37,866 nt of DNA from Halieaceae bacterium. Its GTDB lineage: Bacteria > Pseudomonadota > Gammaproteobacteria > Pseudomonadales > Halieaceae. A model generated the notes under the pieces. The model did not search any database, had not been told where the DNA came from, and was given only the letters and a program-made list of their open reading frames with translations. The position numbers and the translations under genes were made by a program. Positions 1-8,528 of the stretch are shown piece by piece. The DNA is taken from positions 1 to 37,866 of the forward strand of contig JALRFH010000069.1 of the NCBI GenBank assembly GCA_023253715.1. Direction: 5' to 3'. Within the stretch, counting starts at the first letter, position 1; each line of letters starts with the position of its first letter.

Positions 1-85
1 CTATTGGTTCGCCTTTGCCTAAAACCTTAAATAGCATGGGAATTTATTAATGAATTAATAGCTTGAGTTAAACTTAAGACATCTT

Positions 86-859
86 TTAAACTATGAAGTG
101 CACTAAGCGAGATACGAAGCCTAGAAGTATTTTTTTCTGCCCTTGTCGTTCTACGTAAATCGTCGCGTGGATTTCAGTAAAGCGCTCGCCAAGCTCAAAG
201 CTCTCGATGGCCACAACAGCAGAATACGGTAACTCGTCACCTAATTGACGAGTAATCTTTTCCCGAACAATCTCAGCCGCTAAAAATCTCGAGCTTCGGG
301 TAGTGACTTGGTCATCAGGGAATAAGGCCTCACCTTCGGGACTCAGAGCCACCAAGGTTTTCACCAAACGCTGCACATCGTTGGGATTAAAGGCCGACAC
401 AGGGACAATTTCATCGGCCCCTGATTTTTGATAGAGCTCTTCTAAATAGGGCAGCAACCGCGCTTTGTCGCTCAACAAATCTACCTTATTCACAACCAGC
501 ACAAACTTAGCCGAGTGGCGCTTGATCTGTTTGAACACGCGGTCGTCGTCCGAATTCCAATGCGTGCGATCAACAATCATACAAATGATATCAGTGTCGA
601 CCATCGCCTGGCTCGCCGCCTGGTTCATGTACTCGTTCAAGGCTTTTTTGTGCTCGGAATGAATTCCGGGGGTATCGACAAAAACCAGCTGAAAGTCGTC
701 CTCAGTATGAATACCCAAGAGCGTGTGACGCGTTGTCTGAGGCTTCCGCGAGGTAATGCTAATCTTCTGTCCCAAAATATGGTTTAGCAGCGTTGATTTA
801 CCCACATTGGGTCGCCCAACAATCGCCACGATCGCTGATTTATTGATTGCCTGTGTCAT
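86..859 (-). CDS. era: GTPase Era, apparently truncated in its KH domain
   Basis: Era is a GTPase that binds the 3' end of 16S rRNA and helps mature the 30S subunit. The GTPase domain is complete: P-loop GRPNVGKST (residues 15-23), DTPG (62-65), NKVD (124-127) and a VSA loop near 154. The protein is 257 residues, against about 300 for the family. The Era-like sequence stops at ERQGQKKILLG, just where the KH-domain GxxG loop should begin, and about ten unrelated residues follow before a TAA. The RNA-contacting loop and C-terminal helix are therefore missing in this frame. The ATG overlaps the rnc stop as ATGA, so translation is probably coupled. Identity is certain; whether the truncation is real, an insertion or an assembly edge effect is open. 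Confidence 0.9.
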   Translation of the reverse strand: MTQAINKSAIVAIVGRPNVGKSTLLNHILGQKISITSRKPQTTRHTLLGIHTEDDFQLVFVDTPGIHSEHKKALNEYMNQAASQAMVDTDIICMIVDRTHWNSDDDRVFKQIKRHSAKFVLVVNKVDLLSDKARLLPYLEELYQKSGADEIVPVSAFNPNDVQRLVKTLVALSPEGEALFPDDQVTTRSSRFLAAEIVREKITRQLGDELPYSAVVAIESFELGERFTEIHATIYVERQGQKKILLGFVSRLVHFIV

Positions 860-1536
860 CTTAACCTGCCCAATACCTGTTGCGCTGACGCCTGCTCCGC
901 TCGACGCCTGCTACTTGCGCTTGCCGTTTCTTTGAGGCCTTTGCTCGGCACATGACACTCCACGACAAACACTTTTTGATGATCCTCACCCCGCGTCGCA
1001 ACCAAGTGATACTCCGGAAGGGCTAGCCCACGAGCTTGCAGCCACTCTTGTAGGCTCGTTTTCGCATCCTTATTGGCCGCGAACGAGGCTTCGTCCGTCA
1101 GTCGCTCGCGAAACCACTCATAAACCACCGCTTTGGCGGTCTCAAAATCGGAATCGAGAAGAATTGCGGCAGCGAGCGCCTCCAAGGCATCGGCTAAAAT
1201 CGATTTTCGTCTATGCCCACCCGATTTTCGTTCGCCTTGCCCAAGCGCCAAACAATCGCCCACCGCTTTCTCACGCGCGATCGCGGCTAGAGTTTCCCCC
1301 TTCACCAAATGCGCTCGGCGGCGACTCATCTCGCCCTCGGGCGCCGTAGGATATTGCTTGTACAGTGCCTCTGCGACCACATGATTCACCAATGAGTCGC
1401 CCAAAAACTCCAACCGCTCGTTATTATTAGAACCTACACTGCGATGTGACAACGCTAAACTGAGCAGACTCGGATCGGCAAATTCATAACCCAACGCGTG
1501 TTGCAAGGCCCTCAGCTGCGCCGTATTGAGGTTCAA
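856..1536 (-). CDS. rnc: Ribonuclease III
   Basis: Double-strand-specific endoribonuclease that processes the rRNA precursor and structured mRNAs. The 226 residues match the usual size. The signature NERLEFLGDS lies at 39-48, and the metal-binding acidic residues E40, E43, D47, D116 and E119 are all present. A double-stranded RNA-binding domain fills roughly 154-226 (DAKTSLQEWLQARG onward). The start codon is TTG, overlapping the lepB stop as TTGA, and the gene ends overlapping the era start. It is part of the lepA-lepB-rnc-era block, the usual gammaproteobacterial arrangement. The weak start codon together with the overlap suggests translation coupled to lepB. Confidence 0.96.
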   Translation of the reverse strand: MNLNTAQLRALQHALGYEFADPSLLSLALSHRSVGSNNNERLEFLGDSLVNHVVAEALYKQYPTAPEGEMSRRRAHLVKGETLAAIAREKAVGDCLALGQGERKSGGHRRKSILADALEALAAAILLDSDFETAKAVVYEWFRERLTDEASFAANKDAKTSLQEWLQARGLALPEYHLVATRGEDHQKVFVVECHVPSKGLKETASASSRRRAEQASAQQVLGRLR

Positions 1537-2330
1537 TGGATACCGCCCACACGCTCAAAACTGGGGATACTCAACACCGATTCCCAATGCATCCAAATCG
1601 CGAAGGCCTCGCCCACAATATCTTCTTCAGGTACTTGCCCCCAGACCCGACTATCACTTGAGTTGTCGCGGTTATCGCCCATCATGAAGTAGTGCCCCGC
1701 TTGCACGACCTCTTTAAAGTCACGAATTGGGCGCAGTGGGTCAAGTTGAACGTGGCGCTGTTCGCCCTGGGGCAAGGTCTCTACCAACCTATGATAAGGC
1801 CGCCCGCGTTCGATAACGACATCGACAAAATCTAGCTCTAGGACCTCTCCATTCACGGAGAGTTGCTTGTTGCGATACTCAATCACATCCCCCGGGATAC
1901 CGATCACGCGTTTGATAAAATACGTCTTATTCTGATGGGGTGGAAAAAACACCATCACATCGCCACGTTGGGGCTCGCCGATATCGAAAACTTTTGTTCG
2001 AGCCACCGGAAGCCGCAATCCATAGGTGAACTTATTGACCAAAATGTAGTCGCCCACCTCGAGCGTAGGCACCATCGAAGACGATGGGATTTGAAAAGGC
2101 TCCACAATGAACGATCGCAGCACGAATATCGCCAATAAGACGGGGAAAAAAGAGCGCGCATATTCGACCAGAACGGGTTCATCCAGGGGCTGGGGTTCTA
2201 GGGCCCCTGCTGGAGTCAATGCTTCGTGTCGTTGGCGTCGTCTAGGCGCGAACACCAGGGCATCGAGCAGCCAAATCAGACCACTAAGCGATACCAACAC
2301 CAACAAAATCAGCGGAAAATCAAACGACAT
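1533..2330 (-). CDS. lepB: Signal peptidase I
   Basis: Inner-membrane serine/lysine-dyad protease that removes signal peptides from exported proteins. It has an N-terminal membrane segment (about 5-27), a basic cytoplasmic loop (RRRQR at 30-34) and a second membrane segment (about 60-74). The catalytic serine is S85 in IPSSSMVPTL and the general base is K140 in FIKRVIGIPGD. The conserved box GDNRDNSSDSRVWG lies near the C-terminus. The 265-residue length is normal for Pseudomonas-like LepB, shorter than in E. coli. It starts 9 bases after lepA and its stop overlaps the rnc TTG start. Confidence 0.96.
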   Translation of the reverse strand: MSFDFPLILLVLVSLSGLIWLLDALVFAPRRRQRHEALTPAGALEPQPLDEPVLVEYARSFFPVLLAIFVLRSFIVEPFQIPSSSMVPTLEVGDYILVNKFTYGLRLPVARTKVFDIGEPQRGDVMVFFPPHQNKTYFIKRVIGIPGDVIEYRNKQLSVNGEVLELDFVDVVIERGRPYHRLVETLPQGEQRHVQLDPLRPIRDFKEVVQAGHYFMMGDNRDNSSDSRVWGQVPEEDIVGEAFAIWMHWESVLSIPSFERVGGIH

Positions 2331-2339
2331 GTCACTTCC

Positions 2340-4139
2340 TTAATTGTCGACTTGCAACACGGCTAAAAACGCAGCCTGAGGAACTTCGACGCGCCCCACT
2401 TGCTTCATGCGCTTTTTACCCGCTTTTTGTTTTTCAAGCAGTTTTCGTTTTCGGGTCGCGTCACCACCGTAGCATTTCGCCGTCACGTTCTTGCGCAAGG
2501 CTTTTACCGTCTGACGCGCAACCACTTTACCTCCGACTGCCGCCTGAATCGCCACATCAAACATCTGGCGTGGGATCAGGTCTTTCATTTTTTCAGTCAA
2601 GGCACGACCACGCGACATTACATGGTCTTTGTGCACAATAACCGCTAGGGCATCAACCCGCTCACCGTTGATCAGTACATCTAAACGCTGAAGGTTAGCA
2701 GGCTCGAAACGCTCAAAACTGTAGTCGAGCGAAGCGTATCCTCGCGACACCGACTTCAATCGATCGAAGAAATCCAAGACCACCTCAGACATCGGCAAGT
2801 CAAAGGTCAATGATACCTGTGACCCCAAAAATTGCATGTCTTTCTGAACACCACGTTTTTCAATGCACAGAGTAATGACACTGCCCAGATAGTCCTGTGG
2901 CACCAATATGTGCGCACGCGCAATCGGCTCGCGAATTTCTTGCACCAGTCCGGGATCAGGAAGGGCACTGGGGTTATCGACATTGATAATTTCGCCGCTT
3001 TTTGTCTCGACTTCGTAGACAACCGTTGGTGCGGTGGTAATCAAATCAAGATCATATTCCCGCTCGAGTCGCTCTTGAATGATCTCCATATGCAGCATAC
3101 CCAAAAAGCCACAGCGAAATCCAAATCCCAGTGCATCGGACGTTTCGGGTTCATAAAACAAAGAGGCGTCGTTCAGGGTTAACTTCGCCAGCGCATCGCG
3201 AAAGTCCTCGTAGTCATCGGTCGACACGGTAAAAATACCCGCATAGACCTGAGGTTTAATACGTTGAAACCCGGGCAAAGCCGGGGTATCGGGGAACTGA
3301 GCACTAATTAAAGTGTCTCCGACTGGCGCGCCCAAAATATCTTTAATTCCGGCAATCATAAAACCTACTTCGCCGGCACGCAAAGCCGCCGTTTCGGTTC
3401 GTTTCGGCGTAAAAATGCCGACGCTATCGACTTGATGGAGCTTCCCGTTGGAGCGGGTCACCACACGGTCCCGTTTTTTTAACGTTCCTTGCACGACGCG
3501 CACGAGCGACACCACGCCGAGGTAATTATCAAACCAAGAATCAATAATCAGCGCCTGAAGGGGTGCGTCGTAATCGCCCTCTGGCGGCGGGATCATGTGA
3601 ACGATTTCTTCGAGCACCTCATCCATACCAAAGCCGGTCTTCGCACTACATGGCACGGCTTGACTCGCGTCGATACCTATAATCTCTTCAATCTCGACCT
3701 TCACTTTTTCTGGCTCGGCCTGCGGCAAATCCATTTTATTCAAAATGGGAACGACCTCGAGACCTTGTTCAATTGCTTTGTAGCAATTGGCCACCGATTG
3801 CGCTTCGACCCCCTGCCCTGCATCAACGACAAGCAGGGCACCCTCGCACGCTGACAAGGACCGAGACACCTCATAACTAAAGTCCACATGCCCTGGGGTG
3901 TCGATAAAGTTCAGCTGATAGGTTTTCCCATCTAGAGCGGTGTAATTCAGCGTCACGCTCTGTGATTTAATGGTGATACCTCGCTCACGTTCAATGTCCA
4001 TGGAGTCCAGCACTTGCTCAGCCATTTCGCGTTCGCTAAGCCCACCGCAGATCTGAATTAAGCGATCTGCTAGGGTGGATTTTCCGTGATCAATGTGGGC
4101 AATAATTGAAAAATTGCGAATGTGTGTTAAGTCGCTCAA
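2340..4139 (-). CDS. lepA: Elongation factor 4 (LepA)
   Basis: Translational GTPase of the EF-G family that acts on the ribosome during initiation and elongation. The N-terminal G domain has AHIDHGKST, the switch [17 protein letters not shown] and NKMD. The LepA-specific C-terminal domain is present ([20 protein letters not shown]), ending near [13 protein letters not shown] chose the TTG at 4137-4139 because it gives [20 protein letters not shown] at the N-terminus and exactly 599 residues, the family's usual size. An upstream in-frame TTG at 4185-4187 would add 16 residues with no family resemblance. There is no ATG candidate at either place. It lies between mucD and lepB in the same direction. 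Confidence 0.96.
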   Translation of the reverse strand: MSDLTHIRNFSIIAHIDHGKSTLADRLIQICGGLSEREMAEQVLDSMDIERERGITIKSQSVTLNYTALDGKTYQLNFIDTPGHVDFSYEVSRSLSACEGALLVVDAGQGVEAQSVANCYKAIEQGLEVVPILNKMDLPQAEPEKVKVEIEEIIGIDASQAVPCSAKTGFGMDEVLEEIVHMIPPPEGDYDAPLQALIIDSWFDNYLGVVSLVRVVQGTLKKRDRVVTRSNGKLHQVDSVGIFTPKRTETAALRAGEVGFMIAGIKDILGAPVGDTLISAQFPDTPALPGFQRIKPQVYAGIFTVSTDDYEDFRDALAKLTLNDASLFYEPETSDALGFGFRCGFLGMLHMEIIQERLEREYDLDLITTAPTVVYEVETKSGEIINVDNPSALPDPGLVQEIREPIARAHILVPQDYLGSVITLCIEKRGVQKDMQFLGSQVSLTFDLPMSEVVLDFFDRLKSVSRGYASLDYSFERFEPANLQRLDVLINGERVDALAVIVHKDHVMSRGRALTEKMKDLIPRQMFDVAIQAAVGGKVVARQTVKALRKNVTAKCYGGDATRKRKLLEKQKAGKKRMKQVGRVEVPQAAFLAVLQVDN

Positions 4140-4250
4140 GCAAAGTTCTCGCTGTGGAAGTAAAAGCCGTGATAACGCGGAGGGCAATTGTAGCCTAAGC
4201 TAGCCCCCCTCGCCATCCCAGCCTGTCGCTACAGCGCGATGCTCAACCAA

Positions 4251-5645
4251 CTACTCACTAGGTACTTTAAGTCCTCGGAACATCGGCGCCCCGCGACGAT
4301 TCAAACGAACAGGGATCGATTGCCCCGGACGAAGTTGCTGCAAAGCTTGATCAAAATCGACGATAGTTCGTATTGGTGTCGATCCGATCATAGTAATTGC
4401 GTCACCCGGTACGATCCCCTGAGCAGCCGCTGGTGATTCAGGCAAGACGCGCTCAACCACCACCGCTGCGGACAAACCCAACGCGTCCAGCACGTCTTGA
4501 TCAGCGTTTTTAACGATCAAACCCAGAAGATTCTCGGCGCTGGGTTGCGAGCTCGCGATAACAGGCTTGTCTCGATCCGGCAACGCACCAACCTCAACGG
4601 TCAAGGATTGCAGTTCGCCGTTTCGCACGACCCCCACCGCCACCTTGGTCCCCGGCTTGACCAAGCCGACCACGTGGGGCAATTGAGCCGATGTCTCAAT
4701 GGACTCTCCATCAAACGACACAATTACATCGCCCGAGATTAAGCCCGCGCTGGCCGCGGGACTGTCTTGCACGACATCCACCACCAGAGCCCCTTTCGGG
4801 CGATCCAAACCGAAACTCTCAGCTAAATTTTTGTCAACATTTTGTATGCTTACACCAAGCCATCCACGCTTCACTAGCCCACCGTCTCGGAGCTGATCAA
4901 CGACATCGCGGACGACACTGACAGGAATGGCAAACGACAGTCCAATCGAACCACCCGAACGCGTATAAATTTGAGAGTTCACTCCGACAACTTCACCCTC
5001 GAGATTGAACAGTGGGCCACCACTATTACCGGGATTAATCGCCACGTCGGTCTGAATAAACGGCACGTAATTATCATTGGTTTCGGTTGGCAAAGAACGC
5101 CCCATAGCACTCACTATGCCCGCGGTCACGGAAAAGTCCAAGCCAAACGGAGAGCCGATCGCCAAAACCCACTCACCAACCTTCAAACTGTCGGGTTTGG
5201 CCAAGGGCAGGGTCGGAAGGTCCTGCGCCTCTATTTTCAGCAAGGCCAAATCTGACAACTGATCCAGACCGACAATCACTGCATCATACTCTCGCCGATC
5301 AGAAAACCTTACAATGACTGAATCAGCCCCTTCAACAACGTGATTGTTCGTTACGATGTAACCATCGGGCGTCAACACGAACCCCGACCCCATCGAGCTT
5401 TTGGGTCGACCATTATTCGGCATATTTCTCGGGTCGAAGAATCGTTTCAAATAATCGGGTAAAGCGTCGTGATCAAATGCCTCAGCGTCCGGCGCAGATC
5501 GATCCGACTTATACTCGACTAAAATTTTGACCACTGCCGGAGCACTCTGCTCCACAATTTCCGTAAAATCGGGAAGGCTCGACGCCGCGCTCAACGCGCT
5601 GACTACGACAAATACCAAGGCTACAAGCCACCGCTTTGGTGCCAT
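4251..5645 (-). CDS. mucD: Periplasmic serine protease of the DegP/HtrA family (MucD-like)
   Basis: Protein quality-control protease of the cell envelope. In Pseudomonas the gene in this position (mucD) limits sigma-E/AlgU activation. A signal peptide follows the start (MAPKRWLVALVFVVVSALSA). The catalytic triad is visible: His in TNNHVVEGADS, Asp in LSDLALLKIE, and Ser in INPGNSGGPLF. Two PDZ domains follow, one beginning about KRGWLGVSIQ and one at the C-terminus (PGDAITMIGSTPI). The start at 5645 is supported by AGGAGA seven bases upstream; a reading extended to 5702 adds 19 residues ahead of an obvious signal peptide. The length is 464 residues. It follows rseC in the same operon. Confidence 0.93.
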   Translation of the reverse strand: MAPKRWLVALVFVVVSALSAASSLPDFTEIVEQSAPAVVKILVEYKSDRSAPDAEAFDHDALPDYLKRFFDPRNMPNNGRPKSSMGSGFVLTPDGYIVTNNHVVEGADSVIVRFSDRREYDAVIVGLDQLSDLALLKIEAQDLPTLPLAKPDSLKVGEWVLAIGSPFGLDFSVTAGIVSAMGRSLPTETNDNYVPFIQTDVAINPGNSGGPLFNLEGEVVGVNSQIYTRSGGSIGLSFAIPVSVVRDVVDQLRDGGLVKRGWLGVSIQNVDKNLAESFGLDRPKGALVVDVVQDSPAASAGLISGDVIVSFDGESIETSAQLPHVVGLVKPGTKVAVGVVRNGELQSLTVEVGALPDRDKPVIASSQPSAENLLGLIVKNADQDVLDALGLSAAVVVERVLPESPAAAQGIVPGDAITMIGSTPIRTIVDFDQALQQLRPGQSIPVRLNRRGAPMFRGLKVPSE

Positions 5646-5702
5646 AACTAATCTCCTATTGAAAATATGATCATCCTTACAAACCGGACAATGTGAAGAC
5701 AA

Positions 5703-6182
5703 CTAATACGCCGAATCACCTGCACATTTCGTCGCTGGAACCACCTCAGATTGCATGAGCGTTTGCACCACAGCACTGCGCATCCGAGGGCGCATCACAG
5801 ACCACCAAAGCCCGCCTCCTAAACCACCCAGCGCTGCGATCGCGTGCAAGAGGGTTTGTGACGGCAACCAGTAGGCAACTAAGGTCACCGTAGCAAGTAA
5901 GCCTAAAAGGGGTAGTACATACGCCTGAAAGGCCAACGCAAGCAAAGCCTTCTCGGGGATCAGCACATGCACCGTTTCTCCGGCCTTGAACGCTCTCACC
6001 TGACGGTCAGTCAGCGCCAGAGTAAAGCGTTCGCGCTCATCCATACCCAAACCTTGAACGATTCCGTGGCCACAGGCCGCCCGAGCAGAACAAACGCCAC
6101 AGGTGCTTTTACGTTGGCCCCGCACCCGCATACTGCGCTGGTCACATGCGACGTGTTCAACAAGCAGGGGTTCACTCAGCAT
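5703..6182 (-). CDS. rseC: Sigma-E positive regulator RseC/MucC
   Basis: Inner-membrane protein of the RseC/MucC family, associated with modulation of the sigma-E pathway and linked in other bacteria to the Rnf/Rsx-SoxR redox system. It has an N-terminal cysteine-rich segment (CGVCSARAACGHG), the family hallmark, then two hydrophobic segments (about AFQAYVLPLLGLLATVTLVAYW and LLHAIAALGGLGGGLWW) and a short basic tail. I chose the ATG giving MLSEPLLVEHVACD (159 residues), which overlaps the 3' end of rseB by 11 bases; upstream extension would lie fully inside rseB and lacks family resemblance. The cysteines suggest a metal or redox centre, which is inference. Confidence 0.88.
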   Translation of the reverse strand: MLSEPLLVEHVACDQRSMRVRGQRKSTCGVCSARAACGHGIVQGLGMDERERFTLALTDRQVRAFKAGETVHVLIPEKALLALAFQAYVLPLLGLLATVTLVAYWLPSQTLLHAIAALGGLGGGLWWSVMRPRMRSAVVQTLMQSEVVPATKCAGDSAY

Positions 6183-7071
6183 GATGTAACCATTCAAGGC
6201 TTTCCACCAGCATTCTCGCCGTGTTGATTGGTATCTCACCGATCACCGAGACCAACACAGACTGCGTTCCGATGTGCAGGCCACGCGTGTAGGCCAAAGT
6301 GGCCCCACGGTTCACCATTCCCTCGCCGATGCGAATCTCCCCTTTGGGGAACTCGACAAAAATACTGAAGGTCGAAAGACCATCGGTATAGGTTCGCATT
6401 TGTGCCAACTCGTTGGCGCTTCGCGCGGCTTGCTCAAAACCCGCCGGTGTCCACGACACAGCCCAATCAAAATCGCCGAGTTCGACACTCTCATCGCTCC
6501 CAAGCACCGCGCCTTGAGCTGCTTGAGGGTCAGTGCCGGAGACCTCATCAACCGCTATTGACAGGGCTCTCAGCTCGACGTTTTCGAGCGCGTTTGTGCC
6601 GTTAAATGTCGTCGAACGCAACACAATATCGTTGCGCTCGTCGATGACTAACTGGTAGCCGTGTCGATAAACGTCCTTTGGCAGCGCCGTTATGATCGTT
6701 ACCGGTTCGCTCCCGATGACTTCGTGTTGAAGCTGGAACTTGTACCATCGTGCAACACTGCAATGGGATTCTGAGGCCATTAGAAGTCGGTGACTGAGGT
6801 TATTACAATCACTGGCGTGATCGGGAATCTCGACCGAGTAGGTCCCATTGGCATCCGGCATACCTCGAGTAACAACGATTTGCTGCGCACCTACTGCGGT
6901 CTGTACCACCGCTCTGGCGGCGAAACTACTGGCATGCGCAGACTGCAACACATTGCGGAGTCTATGTACCGCTTGTTGATCCTCTTCGGTGCAAATTGGC
7001 TCCGCCGTAGCCCGCATTGTGAGCGCAAGGGCAAGCGCACACAGCGCCTTAGGTGCTAACACGCCTCTCAT
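6172..7071 (-). CDS. rseB: Sigma-E negative regulatory protein RseB/MucB
   Basis: Periplasmic protein that binds the anti-sigma factor RseA and shields it from proteolysis; in E. coli it senses mislocalised lipoprotein and LPS. A signal peptide covers about residues 1-23 (ALCALALALTMRATAEP). The rest (299 residues in total) fits the two-domain MucB/RseB family, with a LolA-like N-terminal part and a small C-terminal domain ending in a SVIGEIPINTARMLVESLEW-like segment. The AGGAG Shine-Dalgarno directly abuts the ATG three bases after the rseA stop, an unusually short spacing, so reinitiation from rseA is likely. Identification rests on family features plus its position between rseA and rseC. 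Confidence 0.88.
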   Translation of the reverse strand: MRGVLAPKALCALALALTMRATAEPICTEEDQQAVHRLRNVLQSAHASSFAARAVVQTAVGAQQIVVTRGMPDANGTYSVEIPDHASDCNNLSHRLLMASESHCSVARWYKFQLQHEVIGSEPVTIITALPKDVYRHGYQLVIDERNDIVLRSTTFNGTNALENVELRALSIAVDEVSGTDPQAAQGAVLGSDESVELGDFDWAVSWTPAGFEQAARSANELAQMRTYTDGLSTFSIFVEFPKGEIRIGEGMVNRGATLAYTRGLHIGTQSVLVSVIGEIPINTARMLVESLEWLHHAE

Positions 7072-7074
7072 CTC

Positions 7075-7740
7075 CTAGCGTTTACCCGCCTCGGCCTCGG
7101 CTTTGGCCAATGTTCCCGTCATCAAGGTCGTGGGCGTATGTAAGGCGCCTGCTGCCGCATGGCGACCTGCATAGAGCTCAAGCCGCTGACGAGCAAGTTC
7201 TTGGTATAACCCCTCGATCGGCACCGGCGTGGGGGCACGAAGTGTTTGACTCTGTTCAAAACTCGCGGGAATCGCCTGCAAACCCACTGAATCAAGGGGC
7301 ATAACGGGCATCGACCGGACCGTGGGCACCGCTGACGCAGCAATCGAGGGGGCTTCTTGCTGGGTGACTGACTGCTGCCATTGCGAACCCAATACAACAC
7401 CGAGGCAAGCCACAGAAGCCGCCACAGCAAGGGGCCTCAGTTGTTTCAACCAAGCGGACTGCCTGACTGGACGCCCTCCCCGGCGCTCCAATTCATCCCT
7501 AACACGATCCGCTATCGATAAGCCCGGAGGCGCAACGTTGGCACCCAGCATGAGCTGCCGGTTCACTTGGTAGCGCTGCCATGTAGCACGCATCGCCTCG
7601 TTTTCCCCGACGTGCTTCAACAGACGCTGCATCGAAAACTCGTCGAGATCGCCATCCATCAATCGGGACAGAAGCTCATCGTATTCACTACCCTGCGCTG
7701 CATCCTGCTTATTCGCCACAGACACCTCTCTATTGGCCAT
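7075..7740 (-). CDS. rseA: Anti-sigma-E factor RseA/MucA
   Basis: Single-pass inner-membrane anti-sigma factor that holds RpoE inactive until regulated proteolysis. The N-terminal cytoplasmic domain contains the typical motif LLSRLMDGDLDEFSMQRLL, then a membrane segment (about LAVAASVACLGVVLG), then a periplasmic C-terminal domain rich in P, A and Q. The ATG at 7738-7740 is preceded by GGTGAGG and overlaps the 3' end of rpoE by 11 bases, so I prefer it to the ATG at 7753-7755. The protein is 221 residues from this start. The overlap couples synthesis of the sigma factor and its inhibitor. Confidence 0.9.
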   Translation of the reverse strand: MANREVSVANKQDAAQGSEYDELLSRLMDGDLDEFSMQRLLKHVGENEAMRATWQRYQVNRQLMLGANVAPPGLSIADRVRDELERRGGRPVRQSAWLKQLRPLAVAASVACLGVVLGSQWQQSVTQQEAPSIAASAVPTVRSMPVMPLDSVGLQAIPASFEQSQTLRAPTPVPIEGLYQELARQRLELYAGRHAAAGALHTPTTLMTGTLAKAEAEAGKR

Positions 7741-8341
7741 AATTCGCCTCACCATTCATTACCGCAGCAACCTGCTTATCTACGGTTTCCCTACCTCGAA
7801 AAATACGCGACCTGACGGTGCCAATGGGGCAGTCCATAATGGCCGCGATATCTTCGTAACTCAAGCCGTCAAATTCCCGCAAACACAACGCTGTTCGCAA
7901 CTCATCTGGCAACTCTGCTACCGCTCGCTTAATGGCCTGCTCCATCTCTTGCATCGCCATAACCGCTTCGGGACCCTCGTGGTCACGGAGCTGCTCACCT
8001 TCATCCTGAGACACAGCGTCGTCAATATCAATATCGACGACCGGCGTTCGTCGCGCTCTCGCCACCAAATGATTTTTGGCGGTATTGGTCGCTATACGAA
8101 ATAGCCAAGTGTAAAACGCACTGTCTCCTCGAAACTGCTCCAAGGCGTTAAACGCCTTTATAAAGCTCTCTTGAGCCACGTCTTGGGCCTCATCGCCATC
8201 ACTCACGAACCGCCGGATTACGCTCAATACTCGGTGTTGATACTTAATCACTAACAGGTCGAAAGCTCGCAAATCACCTTTTTGTGCCCGCTCGACAAGT
8301 AAGCGATCCGACTCCTCGTCTGTCACTGAGCCTCCACCCAC
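7730..8341 (-). CDS. rpoE: Extracytoplasmic-stress sigma factor RpoE/AlgU
   Basis: Group 4 sigma factor directing the envelope stress regulon. Region 2 is visible in DLLVIKYQHRVLSVIRRFV through AQESFIKAFNALEQFRGDSAFYTWLFRIATNTAKN, and region 4 in ELPDELRTALCLREFDGLSYEDIAAIMDCPIGTVRSRIFRGRE. The 203 residues match the usual size of about 190-200. The start is GTG at 8339-8341, with AAGGAG six bases upstream (rather than an internal GTG five codons on). It is followed by rseA with overlap and is divergent from nadB, as in Pseudomonas. A sigma-E-type promoter lies about 70-100 bases upstream. Confidence 0.96.
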   Translation of the reverse strand: MGGGSVTDEESDRLLVERAQKGDLRAFDLLVIKYQHRVLSVIRRFVSDGDEAQDVAQESFIKAFNALEQFRGDSAFYTWLFRIATNTAKNHLVARARRTPVVDIDIDDAVSQDEGEQLRDHEGPEAVMAMQEMEQAIKRAVAELPDELRTALCLREFDGLSYEDIAAIMDCPIGTVRSRIFRGRETVDKQVAAVMNGEANYGQ

Positions 8342-8412
8342 GCAATCTCCTTATAGTTTCGCTCTTGCAGGACCGAACTGCGTGCCAATCGCTTTTTCCG
8401 TCGTACTGCTAG

Positions 8413-8440
8413 TAAGAGCGTCAATTTCTGATAAAGTTCC
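8413..8440 (-). promoter_or_regulatory. Sigma-E-type promoter of rpoE
   Basis: On the minus strand, GGAACTT (8434-8440) is followed after exactly 16 bases by TCTTA (8413-8417). The -35 element is a perfect match to the RpoE/AlgU consensus and the -10 is close to TCTGA/TCAAA. The predicted start of transcription is near 8406, about 65 bases before the rpoE GTG. This implies that RpoE activates its own operon. Confidence 0.75.
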
Positions 8441-8528
8441 GCCTATTGTGCCACGGCGTCAAAAATTTCTCATGACTAAACCGCGGCAGCGAATTTTAAC
8501 GGACTTTACGCGGGATTTTATCAACTAA

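Noticed and set aside
1-37. A separate minus-strand gene starting MLFKVLGKGEPI at the window edge.
   Set aside because: There is no Shine-Dalgarno, only 12 residues are visible and no family is recognisable. It is treated only as part of the era question.
121-145. A programmed or sequencing frameshift at the A7 run in era as the cause of the lost KH domain.
   Set aside because: Adding one A gives an open frame of about 40 codons (TSRLRISLSALHSLK...), and removing one gives an immediate stop. Neither resembles the KH domain.
515-787. Plus-strand open frames opposite era, lepA, mucD, rseB and other genes.
   Set aside because: They lie opposite strongly conserved genes and have no ribosome binding site or family resemblance, so they are read as shadows.
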